Source: Colwellia demingiae (GTDB lineage Bacteria; Pseudomonadota; Gammaproteobacteria; Enterobacterales; Alteromonadaceae). Taken from it: 64,000 nt of DNA. The notes beneath the pieces are model-generated. The model saw only the letters and a list, made by a program, of their open reading frames with translations, was not told the DNA's origin and did not search any database. The stretch is taken from NCBI RefSeq assembly GCF_007954275.1, contig NZ_VOLT01000001.1, positions 496,001 to 560,000 of the forward strand. The letters are read 5' to 3'. Position 1 is the stretch's first letter; each line of letters starts with the position of its first letter. A program made the position numbers and the translations under genes. Shown here in pieces: positions 53,240-62,722 of the stretch.

Positions 53240-55222
53240 TTACTTACGACTTCTCAGCGATAAAAATAACAGTGTGAATAGCAATATAAAACCTCCTGCC
53301 CCGCCACTCTTTTTTGCCTCTACAGGAGCTTGAGTCTCGATAGTATCTTTAGTGATAGTTACACTTCCCACTTTACTTGAAGTAGCCCCCTGTTGGTCCG
53401 TAACTATGACTTTAAACGTAACTTTACCTTCTTTGTCACCTGCAACAAACGTTGCTTGAGCTGAAGTGGCATTATTAATCACAGAGCCGAGTTTATCGCC
53501 AACTAACTCCCATCTAAAATGAAGAGTACTCCCCTCTTTATCCGTACTTTTAGACGCATCTAAAAGCAGCTCCTTCTGTACTTTCACTTCATAAACAATC
53601 TGAGGTAAATTAATAATGGGTGCGGTATTGGTTGTAGAGCTTTGTACAAAATCAATATAGGCTTTGTTAAAACCTACGTCAGCTCCATCATCAGTATCAT
53701 CTTTAGAAAAGATAAAAGCGATTCGGTCAGTGCCTTCTGTTAAAGAAACTTTTTCTTCTTTGAATTGTGTTTGAGTTATACCCGTAGCAAAAAATTCAGT
53801 CTTGTGACCATTGAGTTCTAGTTTTAGACCATCATAACCCTCTTCAGCTTGTACTAAATAATTAAACGAAAAACCATTGATTTCAGGATTTTTAATAATC
53901 GCTAGTAATACTGAATTTTGTGAATTGATAATATCACCCGATTCAATGGCATTGTTTCCTTTAAGTACTTTAGTGGTTTGCGCTTGCCAAATAGCATCAC
54001 CACCTGAATACCATTCAATATTATCATTATCAATATCGAGCAAAGCTTTCATGTCTAAACTCGATTTTTCGAGGGCATTAATAGAAAAAAATTGTTCTGC
54101 TATGCTATTTCCTGGATGCGTAGTACTAACGCTGATGTTGAACCCTCCTTTACCTAATTGGGTGCTTGTCACTTTAATAGTAAGCTCACAGGTCTCATTT
54201 TGTTTTAGTGCTACGCTATTACAATTGTTTGACTCAACTGACGGCTGTGCAACATTATTTAAATCGGTGAACTTAATGTCTGTAACCGTATATTCAATTG
54301 CGCTTAAGTTCTTAAATTTCAACGTGGTAACATCTTCATAGCCGTTCTCAACATAACCCGGAGTAGGTTTTTGTTGATATGATACACCGGCTTTCTTTTG
54401 TTTAATCCAATCAATAAACTGTGAAACACGAGAGTACACTCCTGGGAAATCTGCTGAAGCACAGGCTTCTCCAAAACTAACTACTCCAACTTGATACCAC
54501 TCCCCGTTTTTATTTACCACTAACGGGCCACCACTATCCCCTTGACAAGAGTCCTTACCGCCAGCTTCAAAACCGGCACAAATCATTTGTTCGGTAAGCC
54601 CACCGCCATAGGCGGCATTACACTTATCTCGATCGTAGAGTGGAACATCTACTGTTTGTAGAACAGTAGGAAACGACTGACCACTTAATGACATGTTTCC
54701 CCAGCCCATCACGGTTAGTAGATCACCAGTCTTCAACAATGATTCAAGTTCTTCTGTTAAGGGTTTAATCGGTATTACATTGGTAATTGCCGTTTCTAAT
54801 TCAAGTATTGCAATATCATTATTAGTTGCGACAGAGTCATAATCTTCATGCATGTAAATTTGCGCGACTTTATAACGCACTCCAGTAGTACGGTCATTCA
54901 GATCATGCTCTCCAACAACAACATCAATATCTGAAGCGATAGAGCCATCAACACAGTGCGATGCCGTCAATACATAGTGTCCGCCAATAAAAGAAGCGCC
55001 ACAAAATGGTGATATGTCGCCTCCTTCTTTAGTCGATGATGCAATTAAGCCCGTAATAAATGGGTAATCGTTTTGTTTAGCTTGTACACCATTGATAATT
55101 CGTTGCGATGCTATTCTCTTTGCTTGCTCACCTGAATCAGAGACAGGTGCCCCTGAACTTGCTTGGCTATAAAGAGTGATAGCTGAGCTAACAAACGCGA
55201 TGACAAAGTTATTAAATTTCAT
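53240..55222 (-). CDS. secreted trypsin-like serine protease with GlyGly-CTERM
   Basis: A 660-residue protein. A signal peptide is followed by a short propeptide ending 'ASQR-IINGVQ' (trypsin-type activation site). The S1 domain has His in 'LTASHC', Asp in 'NNDIAILEL' and Ser in 'CQGDSGGPLV'. Two beta domains follow ('LKFKNLSAIEYTVTDIKF' and a PKD/cadherin-like unit with 'VVYEVKVQKELLLDASKSTDKEGS'-type text). The extreme C-terminus is Gly-Gly, a hydrophobic helix and basic residues ('GGAGGFILLFTLLFLSLRSRK' region). That tail is the GlyGly-CTERM signal cut by rhombosortase during type II secretion. GGAG before 55222 sets the start. Confidence 0.9.
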   Translation of the reverse strand: MKFNNFVIAFVSSAITLYSQASSGAPVSDSGEQAKRIASQRIINGVQAKQNDYPFITGLIASSTKEGGDISPFCGASFIGGHYVLTASHCVDGSIASDIDVVVGEHDLNDRTTGVRYKVAQIYMHEDYDSVATNNDIAILELETAITNVIPIKPLTEELESLLKTGDLLTVMGWGNMSLSGQSFPTVLQTVDVPLYDRDKCNAAYGGGLTEQMICAGFEAGGKDSCQGDSGGPLVVNKNGEWYQVGVVSFGEACASADFPGVYSRVSQFIDWIKQKKAGVSYQQKPTPGYVENGYEDVTTLKFKNLSAIEYTVTDIKFTDLNNVAQPSVESNNCNSVALKQNETCELTIKVTSTQLGKGGFNISVSTTHPGNSIAEQFFSINALEKSSLDMKALLDIDNDNIEWYSGGDAIWQAQTTKVLKGNNAIESGDIINSQNSVLLAIIKNPEINGFSFNYLVQAEEGYDGLKLELNGHKTEFFATGITQTQFKEEKVSLTEGTDRIAFIFSKDDTDDGADVGFNKAYIDFVQSSTTNTAPIINLPQIVYEVKVQKELLLDASKSTDKEGSTLHFRWELVGDKLGSVINNATSAQATFVAGDKEGKVTFKVIVTDQQGATSSKVGSVTITKDTIETQAPVEAKKSGGAGGFILLFTLLFLSLRSRK

Positions 55223-55834
55223 TAAGTTTACTCCAGAATATATTACCGGTCGGGTAAAAGGTACTTGTGACAATTAGCAGTTAGAGAGCACTTATAAAAT
55301 AAGTCGATGTAGAAGAAAATAGTCGTTTATAAATGTCATATTAAAAAATAGTCTGTTAATTGAGAAGTCTTTGGTAGCACTGTAGTTGGTAATAATTCTA
55401 TGTTTATTTACTTGAATTAATCAGCTTTATAACTAGTTATTAATCATCATTTAAAAAGAAGTTAGCATAACTGACCTAAAGGATTAATTGTTGGTATTTA
55501 CGCTTATTATCTACTTTGGCCTTTTGAATAACATCACCATCGTCTTTAGCTCAGAAAATGGTGTTAACAAAATATTAACACTATTTCATATTAGAATTAA
55601 AGATATAATTATTAAGTAAGCTTGAGACGTTATTATCCTGTAAAAGTTCATCCATTATTGTAAGCGCGCGTAAGGCTTTGTAAGCGTAGGGTTTGATAAT
55701 GTGGGGAGAATTATTGATATTAGCGCTATATTTTGAAGACGATGCGAGAACCAGCGTTTAAATCGTGTAAATAAAAGTTAGTAACAAATAGCTTTCAATT
55801 TAGTCTAGTTGACGCATTATCAGCGCATGAAAAG

Positions 55835-55858
55835 AAGGGATAGCACATGCCATCCCTT
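55835..55858 (-). terminator. probable terminator of the torECAD operon
   Basis: AAGGGAT/ATCCCTT arms, extended inward by GCA/TGC across one mismatch, followed on the minus strand by CTTTTC. Confidence 0.55.
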
Positions 55859-55905
55859 AATAACGTAAGATACTCTACTAGTTCGCTAAACACTGTAAAC
55901 ATTTC

Positions 55906-55936
55906 AATTAATGATAATATTGATTATTATCATTAA
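55906..55936. promoter_or_regulatory. perfect 13-base palindrome resembling a Fur box
   Basis: ATTAATGATAATA and TATTATCATTAAT around TTGAT. The central 19 bases (55913-55931) match the E. coli Fur consensus at 15 positions. It lies 28 bases after torD. It may be an operator for an unrecognised promoter or an AT-rich hairpin. Confidence 0.4.
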
Positions 55937-55963
55937 TGTTGAAGTAAGCAGATCATCCTCTAT

Positions 55964-56650
55964 CTAGTCGTTTAGCAAAAACTCTGTATCAACTTTTAGC
56001 CACTCTAGGGTTAAATCAGCTACGAAACAATAAAACAGACCATGATCATGCTTATTTACTTGTTGGGTAAAATCACTTAGCCAAGTCATTAAATAACTAT
56101 TAATGAAACTAAGTTGTTGTTCAGACCCACTGGTGACACACAGATGAGCAATGTAGGCCAAGATAACCGCAATATGATCGCCTGGCTCTGGAAAATCACT
56201 ATGTATTTGTAACTTGTTGTCAGTTAAAAATTCGGTCATTTGCTGATGAAGCTCACCAAACAATTGAGTTTTATTTGTTTTTCTTTTTGAACCTGACTCA
56301 TTTCTAGCGGCATTGCTTAGTTTATCACTTGGTTCTCCACCTAGCTCGGCGCTAAGGTATTGACCTGCATATGGCGACACACTTGTTCTACCATCTACTA
56401 AGAATAAGCCACAAAAATCAGCAGCCAATTCAAGTAATAACTCCTTACTGTTAAGCTTGCCTAATTTAGCATTAATCTCATTTACCGAAGCAGACAAGCT
56501 GGGCTCAAGCGCAAGTGAATTTAAAAAACTTTGCCCTTGATCTGATGTTAATTGTGCCACTAAATCACTAGTGACTTCTTTAGCAAAGAGTGAGGAGAGA
56601 AAATTATAAACTATTGCTCTCGCCTGACTCTCTTGACTTACTTGACTCAT
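55964..56650 (-). CDS. torD: TMAO reductase maturation chaperone TorD
   Basis: A 228-residue, all-helical, cytoplasmic chaperone of the TorD family: '[18 protein letters not shown]', '[19 protein letters not shown]', and '[20 protein letters not shown]', the last being the conserved E-P-x-D-H-I motif. It binds apo-TorA and its Tat signal and helps insert the molybdenum cofactor. The start overlaps the torA stop in ATGA. Last gene of the operon. Confidence 0.94.
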   Translation of the reverse strand: MSQVSQESQARAIVYNFLSSLFAKEVTSDLVAQLTSDQGQSFLNSLALEPSLSASVNEINAKLGKLNSKELLLELAADFCGLFLVDGRTSVSPYAGQYLSAELGGEPSDKLSNAARNESGSKRKTNKTQLFGELHQQMTEFLTDNKLQIHSDFPEPGDHIAVILAYIAHLCVTSGSEQQLSFINSYLMTWLSDFTQQVNKHDHGLFYCFVADLTLEWLKVDTEFLLND

Positions 56651-59139
56651 GCGCCGATCTCCAATGGTCCTTGAAATGAGGTTACTGGCGGCAATTTACC
56701 GCTAAACTTTTCATAATCTACTAAACAAGTATAGGCTGAACAAGCTTGGGCTAATTTAGATGAGCCAATATCTTGCGTTAAAGTATTAGGATCGCCATAA
56801 CTACAAATCGCTCCCACTTTTGCGCCACCCGTAATACTACCATCATCGCCAACGGGTCCATACCAAGCGCCTTCATGAATCCGAATAACACCTTTAGGGA
56901 AGTTAGCACTTACCACTGCGCCAGCAAGTAATTGGCCTCGGTCGTTGAATACTCTAACTACATCGCCATTTTTAATGCCACGGTGCTTAGCATCTGCTGG
57001 ATTTAAATAAACCGGCTCTCTGTCTTGTACCGTGTAAGTATCTCGATATTCTTTTGATTCACACATTTGTGAATGCAAACGTTTGTCTGGGTGACAAGAC
57101 TGCATCCAAATAGGGTGTTTATCTGAGCCAGGCCCACCGTGACTGCGTTCTGATTTTTCCATCCATGTTGGGTGGCCTTTACAATCATCATATTGATAAC
57201 GCTCTATTTTTCTACTGTGTATTTCAATCATGCCAGAAGGCGTTCCTAACGGATTTATTTCAGGATCTTCTCTAAAAGCAGCATGTCGAGTCCAAGGCTT
57301 ACCTTCACCAAAGTGTACATATCCATCTTGCCAAAATTGCTCAAATTCAGGCATAACAAACTTACCGTCATTGGCTTTTTTACAATCATTATATAATTTT
57401 GTTAGCCAATCAAACTCGTTCATACCGCGGGTATATTCTTTTTCTTTGCCTAACACTTTGGCAAAGCGAGTGAATATTTCATAGTCGGATAAGCTATCAA
57501 ATAATGGTTCAACCATTTTTTGCATGGCAAGCAAGCCACGATTGGCATAACTACCATAAATATCGATATCGTTTCTTTCCATGGTAGTACAGGCTGGCAG
57601 TACAATATCTGAGAAACGACAGGTTGCCGTCCAGTTGATATCGATACTGACCACACATTCCAGTTTATGAAATTCTTTTTTCATACGGTTTCTATCTTGA
57701 TGATGGTTCCAAGGATTGTTCCCTGAGAAAATCATCATTTTAATATCAGGGTAAGTCACTTTAGCGCCATTGGCATCAATCACTTTGCCCGGCTCTAAAA
57801 TCGCATCTATCCAACGGGCAACAGGAATAGTACTACTAGCGCCTTTAAAATCAGTGCTGTCAAATATCGGCTTTTGACCTTCATCTACATTGCGAGGAAA
57901 GGCACCCGGTGCTGCAGCGCCAGAAGAAGGTACACCAATACCAGAATAATGATGGCCATAACTAATTCCGCCACCAGGTAAACCAATTTGACCTATCATG
58001 GTCGCTAATACAGCAGCCATCCAATAAGGTTGTTCACCATGCTGCTGACGCTGAATACACCAACCCATTAATAATTGTGTACGACCAGCGACCATGGTTT
58101 TAGCGAGTTCTTTAATTACGTCGGCAGGTACCGCAGTAATTTTTTCTGCCCATTCAACTGTTTTAGCAATGCCATCTTCTTCGCCCGTTAAATACGGCAC
58201 AAAGCGCTCAAAACCTAAGCTGTAACCTTTTATGAAATCTTTGTCATGTAAGTCGTTGGTGTAAAGCTCATACGCAATAGCGAGCATTAAGGCTACATCT
58301 GTTTGTGGATTTACATAGATTTTTTCACAACCTAAGTACTCTTGAGTTTTTGATGCCACGGGATCTATGCTGATCACGCGTATCTCACCTTTTTTTACTT
58401 TTTCTTTTAGCTGAGCAAGATATTCAAAACTTTCATGGGTTTCAGCATTCCAACCCACCTGTAAGTTTTTATAAGGGTCGTTTGCCCATAATACGATTGT
58501 CTTGGCATTGTCTAAAATTAATGGCCATGATGTGCCTTGAGCATAAACTTCGGTTGAGCCTAAAACATAAGGTAAAATTGTTTGACCTGCACCCGTAGAG
58601 TAATCGCCAATCTTTTTAACAAAATTACCGTGCATACCAACAGCTCGTTGCATGTGGCTAGTACAAGAGTGTAACTGTCCGGTGGCACGCCAGCCTGTTT
58701 GTCCTGCGTGCAAACCAGAGGGGCCATAATTTGTTTGTATTTCATCAAGTGATTGTTTAAATAAGGTTAATGCTTGATCCCAAGTGACTCGAACAAAACG
58801 AAAATCACCGCGTTGGCTGGTATCACTTTTATGACCTTTTAATAAAAAGTCTAAGCGCACCATAGGGTAGCGAATACGTGATGGATTATAAACTAAGCCT
58901 TTAATTCCGTTGATCATATCGGTTGGATATTTATCTAAATCAAATGGTTTTACTTGATCAATAACACCATTTTTACGTTTCATTTTAAAGGCACCAAAAT
59001 GAGAACCTGTTGTTAGCCAATCGTCACGGTTTTTAGCTCCTATTTTTGCTAAAGCGGTCAATGGTGTCAAAACCGAAGCAGTGCTAATTACGGTAAATGA
59101 TGTCGCTAAAATGCCTTTTAAAAAATTTCTTCTTTTCAT
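56647..59139 (-). CDS. torA: TMAO reductase catalytic subunit TorA
   Basis: An 830-residue periplasmic molybdoenzyme. It begins with a twin-arginine signal ('[19 protein letters not shown]', ending near 'LTALA'). The bis-MGD domain follows: '[32 protein letters not shown]', '[19 protein letters not shown]' (Ser there is the probable Mo ligand), '[17 protein letters not shown]', '[19 protein letters not shown]', and the C-terminal '[24 protein letters not shown]'. It has no Fe-S motif, as expected for the DMSO/TMAO reductase TorA class. It receives electrons from TorC. Confidence 0.95.
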   Translation of the reverse strand: MKRRNFLKGILATSFTVISTASVLTPLTALAKIGAKNRDDWLTTGSHFGAFKMKRKNGVIDQVKPFDLDKYPTDMINGIKGLVYNPSRIRYPMVRLDFLLKGHKSDTSQRGDFRFVRVTWDQALTLFKQSLDEIQTNYGPSGLHAGQTGWRATGQLHSCTSHMQRAVGMHGNFVKKIGDYSTGAGQTILPYVLGSTEVYAQGTSWPLILDNAKTIVLWANDPYKNLQVGWNAETHESFEYLAQLKEKVKKGEIRVISIDPVASKTQEYLGCEKIYVNPQTDVALMLAIAYELYTNDLHDKDFIKGYSLGFERFVPYLTGEEDGIAKTVEWAEKITAVPADVIKELAKTMVAGRTQLLMGWCIQRQQHGEQPYWMAAVLATMIGQIGLPGGGISYGHHYSGIGVPSSGAAAPGAFPRNVDEGQKPIFDSTDFKGASSTIPVARWIDAILEPGKVIDANGAKVTYPDIKMMIFSGNNPWNHHQDRNRMKKEFHKLECVVSIDINWTATCRFSDIVLPACTTMERNDIDIYGSYANRGLLAMQKMVEPLFDSLSDYEIFTRFAKVLGKEKEYTRGMNEFDWLTKLYNDCKKANDGKFVMPEFEQFWQDGYVHFGEGKPWTRHAAFREDPEINPLGTPSGMIEIHSRKIERYQYDDCKGHPTWMEKSERSHGGPGSDKHPIWMQSCHPDKRLHSQMCESKEYRDTYTVQDREPVYLNPADAKHRGIKNGDVVRVFNDRGQLLAGAVVSANFPKGVIRIHEGAWYGPVGDDGSITGGAKVGAICSYGDPNTLTQDIGSSKLAQACSAYTCLVDYEKFSGKLPPVTSFQGPLEIGA

Positions 59140-59154
59140 GATACTTAGCTCCGA

Positions 59155-60333
59155 TTAATGTTCTTTTTTAACAAAAGTTGATGAATGTTGTTGTAGATAT
59201 TTTTGTACTAATGCTTGGGTATCTTGGTCCATGTTGACAAAAGCTATCATGCCTTGGAACATGCCTGGCCAAGTATTTGCGTCAAAGTGAGCTTCGTCTG
59301 GTTGCGTGTGGCAAACACTACAGCTGCTTCTAAAGGTTGTACGAGCATAATCCCAAAGTGGCTGTTGCTCGGTAATTAGGTATTCAGCATCAGTCCATAA
59401 TGTTGTTTCTACACGTTGCCATTTCAAACCGGTCATCTCGTCTTCTTTTTCTTCAAAGCCATTGATGACACCTTCAGTTTTTGCCGCTTCTTTTGATAAT
59501 TGTGCTGTTAGCATATTGATACCAAAGTCATAATAAATAACACGGCCAGCACCAATTTGTTTACGCCAACCACTAATTGAAACTTTAACTCTGTTCTCTT
59601 TGCTCTCTAATATTTTAACCTTGGTTGCGACATTTAACGTGCCTGCTTCTACATCACCTTTAGCGCTAAAAAATAGTGGTTTGGTCAATGCACTGAAGTA
59701 GTATTGTTCATTGGTGAATTTACTCGGACCAGTACCGACTTCAGCAATTAATTGTGGTGCTCTTGCAGTGCCCATATCGGGTAATATATGTGCGATACCT
59801 TTATGGCAATCAACACAGCTCTGATCTTTTTCTGCAGCACGCTTCATTTGTTTTTGCGCCAACTTAGACATGGTGTCCCATTTCATCGAGTCATAGTTGT
59901 GACAATTCTTACAAGCCAACGAGTCATCTCTCTCGAAGCGAGCCCATTCACGTGACGCCATTTCTAAACGTTTATCTTCGAATTTTTCACTGGTGTTAAC
60001 GGTGTTAAAAACCCAACCCCAAACATCACTGGACGCTTCCATTTTTCTCGCAATTTTACGACCCCAACTATGTGGAACATGACAGTCTGGGCAAGTGGCA
60101 CGTACGCCGGAGTGATTAGACCAATGCACTGTTTTTTGTAATTCTTGATAAGGTTTACTTTCCATACTATGACAACCAATACAGAATTCTTCGGTATTGG
60201 TTGCTTCTAATGCAGTATTGAAACCACCCCAAAACATAACCCCCATAATAAAAGCGGTTAAACTGATGGAGCCTAATGTTAGGTATTTGGCTGGCGTATT
60301 AAGTGTTTGCCAAAGGTTTTTGAACCATTTCAT
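59155..60333 (-). CDS. torC: pentaheme c-type cytochrome TorC
   Basis: A 392-residue membrane-anchored cytochrome of the NapC/NirT-TorC group. An N-terminal helix ('LGSISLTAFIMGVMFWGGF') is followed by four hemes, CIGCH, CPDCH, CKNCH and CVDCH, and a C-terminal domain with a fifth, CSVCH. It takes electrons from menaquinol and delivers them to TorA, as well as being a redox sensor in the TorS circuit in E. coli. torE precedes it by about 40 bases, torA follows by 15. Confidence 0.95.
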   Translation of the reverse strand: MKWFKNLWQTLNTPAKYLTLGSISLTAFIMGVMFWGGFNTALEATNTEEFCIGCHSMESKPYQELQKTVHWSNHSGVRATCPDCHVPHSWGRKIARKMEASSDVWGWVFNTVNTSEKFEDKRLEMASREWARFERDDSLACKNCHNYDSMKWDTMSKLAQKQMKRAAEKDQSCVDCHKGIAHILPDMGTARAPQLIAEVGTGPSKFTNEQYYFSALTKPLFFSAKGDVEAGTLNVATKVKILESKENRVKVSISGWRKQIGAGRVIYYDFGINMLTAQLSKEAAKTEGVINGFEEKEDEMTGLKWQRVETTLWTDAEYLITEQQPLWDYARTTFRSSCSVCHTQPDEAHFDANTWPGMFQGMIAFVNMDQDTQALVQKYLQQHSSTFVKKEH

Positions 60334-60376
60334 GTTGATAATCCTTGTTATTCTTGAATATTGATTAGTGGCTTTC

Positions 60377-60550
60377 CTAATGAGGAATTACGCCGCCAAA
60401 TGCCTGAATTAACCAAATAATTAGGCCGTAACCACCAATAGCGAATACGCTGAGTACGGGAAATAGCACTACAATAATGAATCCTAATGCCTTAAGTTCT
60501 TTACGCTTTTTCTTTTCACCTGTTTCTTTGTTTATTTGTTCCGTGGTCAT
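60377..60550 (-). CDS. torE: TorE, small membrane protein of the NapE/TorE family
   Basis: A 57-residue protein with a charged Lys-rich start ('MTTEQINKETGEKKKRKELK') and one membrane helix ('FIIVVLFPVLSVFAIGGYGL' region, ending 'FGGVIPH'). It matches TorE of Shewanella TMAO operons, where torE is the first gene. The role is unclear, perhaps helping TorC or stabilising the complex. I read this gene directly from the complementary strand; it is too short for routine ORF calling. Confidence 0.88.
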   Translation of the reverse strand: MTTEQINKETGEKKKRKELKALGFIIVVLFPVLSVFAIGGYGLIIWLIQAFGGVIPH

Positions 60551-60630
60551 GTCGAAACTCCTCGTTTAATCAATATCTGGGATGTTTTTTGAATGACTTA
60601 TCGTTTCATTCAAAGTTTTTTGATGAGCTA

Positions 60631-60636
60631 ATTATA
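60631..60636 (-). promoter_or_regulatory. -10 box of the torECAD promoter
   Basis: Perfect TATAAT on the minus strand, about 80 bases before torE. The hexamer 17 bases further upstream (CATGGT) has no likeness to TTGACA, which fits an activator-dependent promoter. Confidence 0.6.
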
Positions 60637-60696
60637 GTTGAAGAATGTGAATGACCATGAAGTAGGAAATGACAGCTTGCGTGAAGTTGTGAAAAG

Positions 60697-60706
60697 ATAT
60701 GAACAG
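60697..60706 (-). promoter_or_regulatory. TorR box upstream of torECAD
   Basis: CTGTTCATAT on the minus strand is identical to the decamer bound by TorR in front of E. coli torCAD. It lies about 61 bases upstream of the proposed -10, a position fit for activation. Confidence 0.75.
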
Positions 60707-60947
60707 AAATGTTTATATTCTAGCGACTTGAAGAGACATAAGCTAAACAACTGAAGAGCTTTAAGTACTGATAATTTTTATAACCTTAAAATGATAAAAA
60801 CAGCAAAACTGTTAAGCTTCACTGCCCTTCTCTCTTTTGTTTATTTATTACTTAAGCTAAGTCACTTAAACTAAGTTACTTAAATTAGCTAACTTAAAAC
60901 CATTTATTTAAAGAAAATGACTTTAAGTAAATGGTTAAAAAAGGTGA

Positions 60948-61709
60948 CTAAAAGCTTTTGCTAACACTAAAAACAAAGCGTTCATCGAAGATTCTTTGGC
61001 CTTGTTCAGAGCCATAAACTTTATGTGAGCTATCTACATCTGAGTCGTGATAACGCACATCAACATTAAGGCCATAAACGTTTTTACTTAAACCTAAGTT
61101 CCAATGAGTCCAACCTTCAGCACCTTCTCCTGATAGTTCTTGATAACCAATAGAGCCAGAAAGTTTTATACCATTATCAAACGTTTTACTCGGATGAACA
61201 GCGTAGTTAATACCGCTCCAGCCATCAACACCAAACCAATCATTTAGGGTTGGAGTTACTTCAAGCTCTATTTTCACAGGACCAAAGTCTTTAGCAACCG
61301 TCATCCAAAGTTCGGTATAGTCCATATCTTCTACGCCTGGATAGGTGTAGTGAAATACAAAAACATTGTAACTAATATCACTGTCACCAAAAGTACCAAA
61401 TTTACCAATATAGGGCGCTAGTACGGCTCTAATATCAGGGGAGGATTCAAATTTATTGGTTGCGCCAAATACGCCAGCATAAACACCATTTTCATGAGTC
61501 CAGGTAAAGCTACCTTTAATGGCTGGAATATCGCCATCAGCAACTTCAGACTCACCACGAAAGACGTAGTCTGTTGCCATTTCAAGTGAGCCACTGAAGG
61601 TGCCATTAAATAGTTCTTCTTTACTTTGTTCGCTACTTGCTAAAAAAGGGCAAGATAGTAACATTGTGCCAATTAATACGCGGTTTGCTGTTTTTATTAC
61701 TTTATTCAT
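60948..61709 (-). CDS. torF: TorF-family putative outer-membrane porin
   Basis: A 253-residue outer-membrane protein. A signal peptide (1-~26) is followed by amphipathic beta strands ('SGSLEMATDYVFRGESEVADGDIPAIKGSFTWTHENGVYAGVFGA') and a C-terminal strand ending in Phe ('FDERFVFSVSKSF'), the barrel-insertion signature. It belongs to the family annotated TorF, found next to TMAO reductase operons, and could admit TMAO to the periplasm. It is separated from torE by 397 bases and has its own TorR boxes upstream. Confidence 0.88.
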   Translation of the reverse strand: MNKVIKTANRVLIGTMLLSCPFLASSEQSKEELFNGTFSGSLEMATDYVFRGESEVADGDIPAIKGSFTWTHENGVYAGVFGATNKFESSPDIRAVLAPYIGKFGTFGDSDISYNVFVFHYTYPGVEDMDYTELWMTVAKDFGPVKIELEVTPTLNDWFGVDGWSGINYAVHPSKTFDNGIKLSGSIGYQELSGEGAEGWTHWNLGLSKNVYGLNVDVRYHDSDVDSSHKVYGSEQGQRIFDERFVFSVSKSF

Positions 61710-61776
61710 AACTTAGAACTCCAAGATTGATATAAATCAGATAAACTATTTTTGATGGCGTTATTGTATCGCTCAG

Positions 61777-61786
61777 TTATGAACAG
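61777..61786 (-). promoter_or_regulatory. TorR box 1 between torF and torR
   Basis: CTGTTCATAA on the minus strand, nine of ten bases equal to the E. coli TorR decamer, 68 bases before the torF start. Confidence 0.65.
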
Positions 61787-61798
61787 CATTGTGTGGTT

Positions 61799-61808
61799 AA
61801 ATGAACAC
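61799..61808 (-). promoter_or_regulatory. TorR box 2 between torF and torR
   Basis: GTGTTCATTT, eight of ten matches, in the same direction and 22 bases from box 1, i.e. two helical turns. Direct tandem arrangement is typical for TorR. Confidence 0.55.
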
Positions 61809-61948
61809 AATATGTAAAAATGCATAAATACCAATTCAATTCAGTTTTTCTCACTCAGCGAAAATTATTTGATTTGGTATGACTTATTGATAGTCTGTTA
61901 CTTGGTGGTGTTGGTTTACTTCTGATAACAGTCGGATAGGAACAAAGC

Positions 61949-62671
61949 TTGAACGATAAACATATTTTAGTGGTAGAAGATGAAGCGATAACGCGAGCCA
62001 AACTGGTGGGTTATTTTCAACATGCCGGCTATCGGGTCAGTGAAGCTGAAAATAAAACGCAAATGATGGTGGTACTGGAAAATCATCACATTGACTTAGT
62101 CATGTTAGATATTAATCTGCCTGATGAAGATGGTTTGATGATCACTCGAAACCTGCGTAGTCATTCGAACATTGGCATTGTGCTAGTGACGGGAAGAACA
62201 GACTCTATCGATAAAATTATTGGTTTAGAAATGGGCGCTGATGATTATGTCACTAAGCCTTTTGAGCTAAGAGAACTGTTAGTTCGCGTTAAAAATATCT
62301 TATGGCGCATATCTTTAACGGAGCAAAAGTCTGTCATAGCTCTGGAAGATGAGGAAGATGATGATTTATTTCATTTTGGTCAATGCAGCTTTGATATTCC
62401 AAAACGAAAGTTGCTCAAAAATAATATTCCAATAAAGCTGACCAAAGCTGAATACGATATTTTAGTGGCTTTTGTTGCGAACCCGAGCCGTGTACTCAGC
62501 CGCGATCGATTACTTAATTTAATTGAGCACAGAGTTGATGCCCCCAATGATAGAACCATCGATGTGCTTGTTCGACGTTTACGTCATAAAATAGAAGATG
62601 ACCCGAAAGACCCGCAGATTTTCACTACCATTCATGGTGAAGGCTATTTATTCGCCGCTGATGTTACCTAA
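61949..62671 (+). CDS. torR: TMAO response regulator TorR
   Basis: A 240-residue OmpR/PhoB-class regulator. The receiver (1-~115) has phospho-acceptor Asp54 in 'LVMLDINLPDEDG', 'VTGRTDS' and Lys in 'DYVTKPFELREL'. The winged-helix DNA-binding domain (about 140-238) has 'LTKAEYDILVAFVANPSRVLSRDRLL', 'DRTIDVLVRRLRHKIE' and 'IHGEGYLF'. It activates torECAD when phosphorylated by TorS. The start is TTG with AGGA before it. Divergent from torF. Confidence 0.94.
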   Translation: MNDKHILVVEDEAITRAKLVGYFQHAGYRVSEAENKTQMMVVLENHHIDLVMLDINLPDEDGLMITRNLRSHSNIGIVLVTGRTDSIDKIIGLEMGADDYVTKPFELRELLVRVKNILWRISLTEQKSVIALEDEEDDDLFHFGQCSFDIPKRKLLKNNIPIKLTKAEYDILVAFVANPSRVLSRDRLLNLIEHRVDAPNDRTIDVLVRRLRHKIEDDPKDPQIFTTIHGEGYLFAADVT

Positions 62672-62722
62672 CTTGGTAATTATTTAATGCAATCAATTAC
62701 CAAGTTAAAATACTGCTAGCGC

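Larger units (their letters stand above)
55223..55963. other. 740-base gene-free region between protease and torD
   Basis: It holds the leader of the protease gene, a terminator-like hairpin at 55835-55858 and a Fur-like palindrome at 55906-55936. No coding frame or RNA gene was recognised in the remainder. Confidence 0.6.
60551..60947. promoter_or_regulatory. torECAD control region
   Basis: About 400 bases with no gene. They hold the torE promoter -10 (60631-60636) and one exact TorR box (60697-60706). The 3' end of torF bounds it. Confidence 0.7.
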
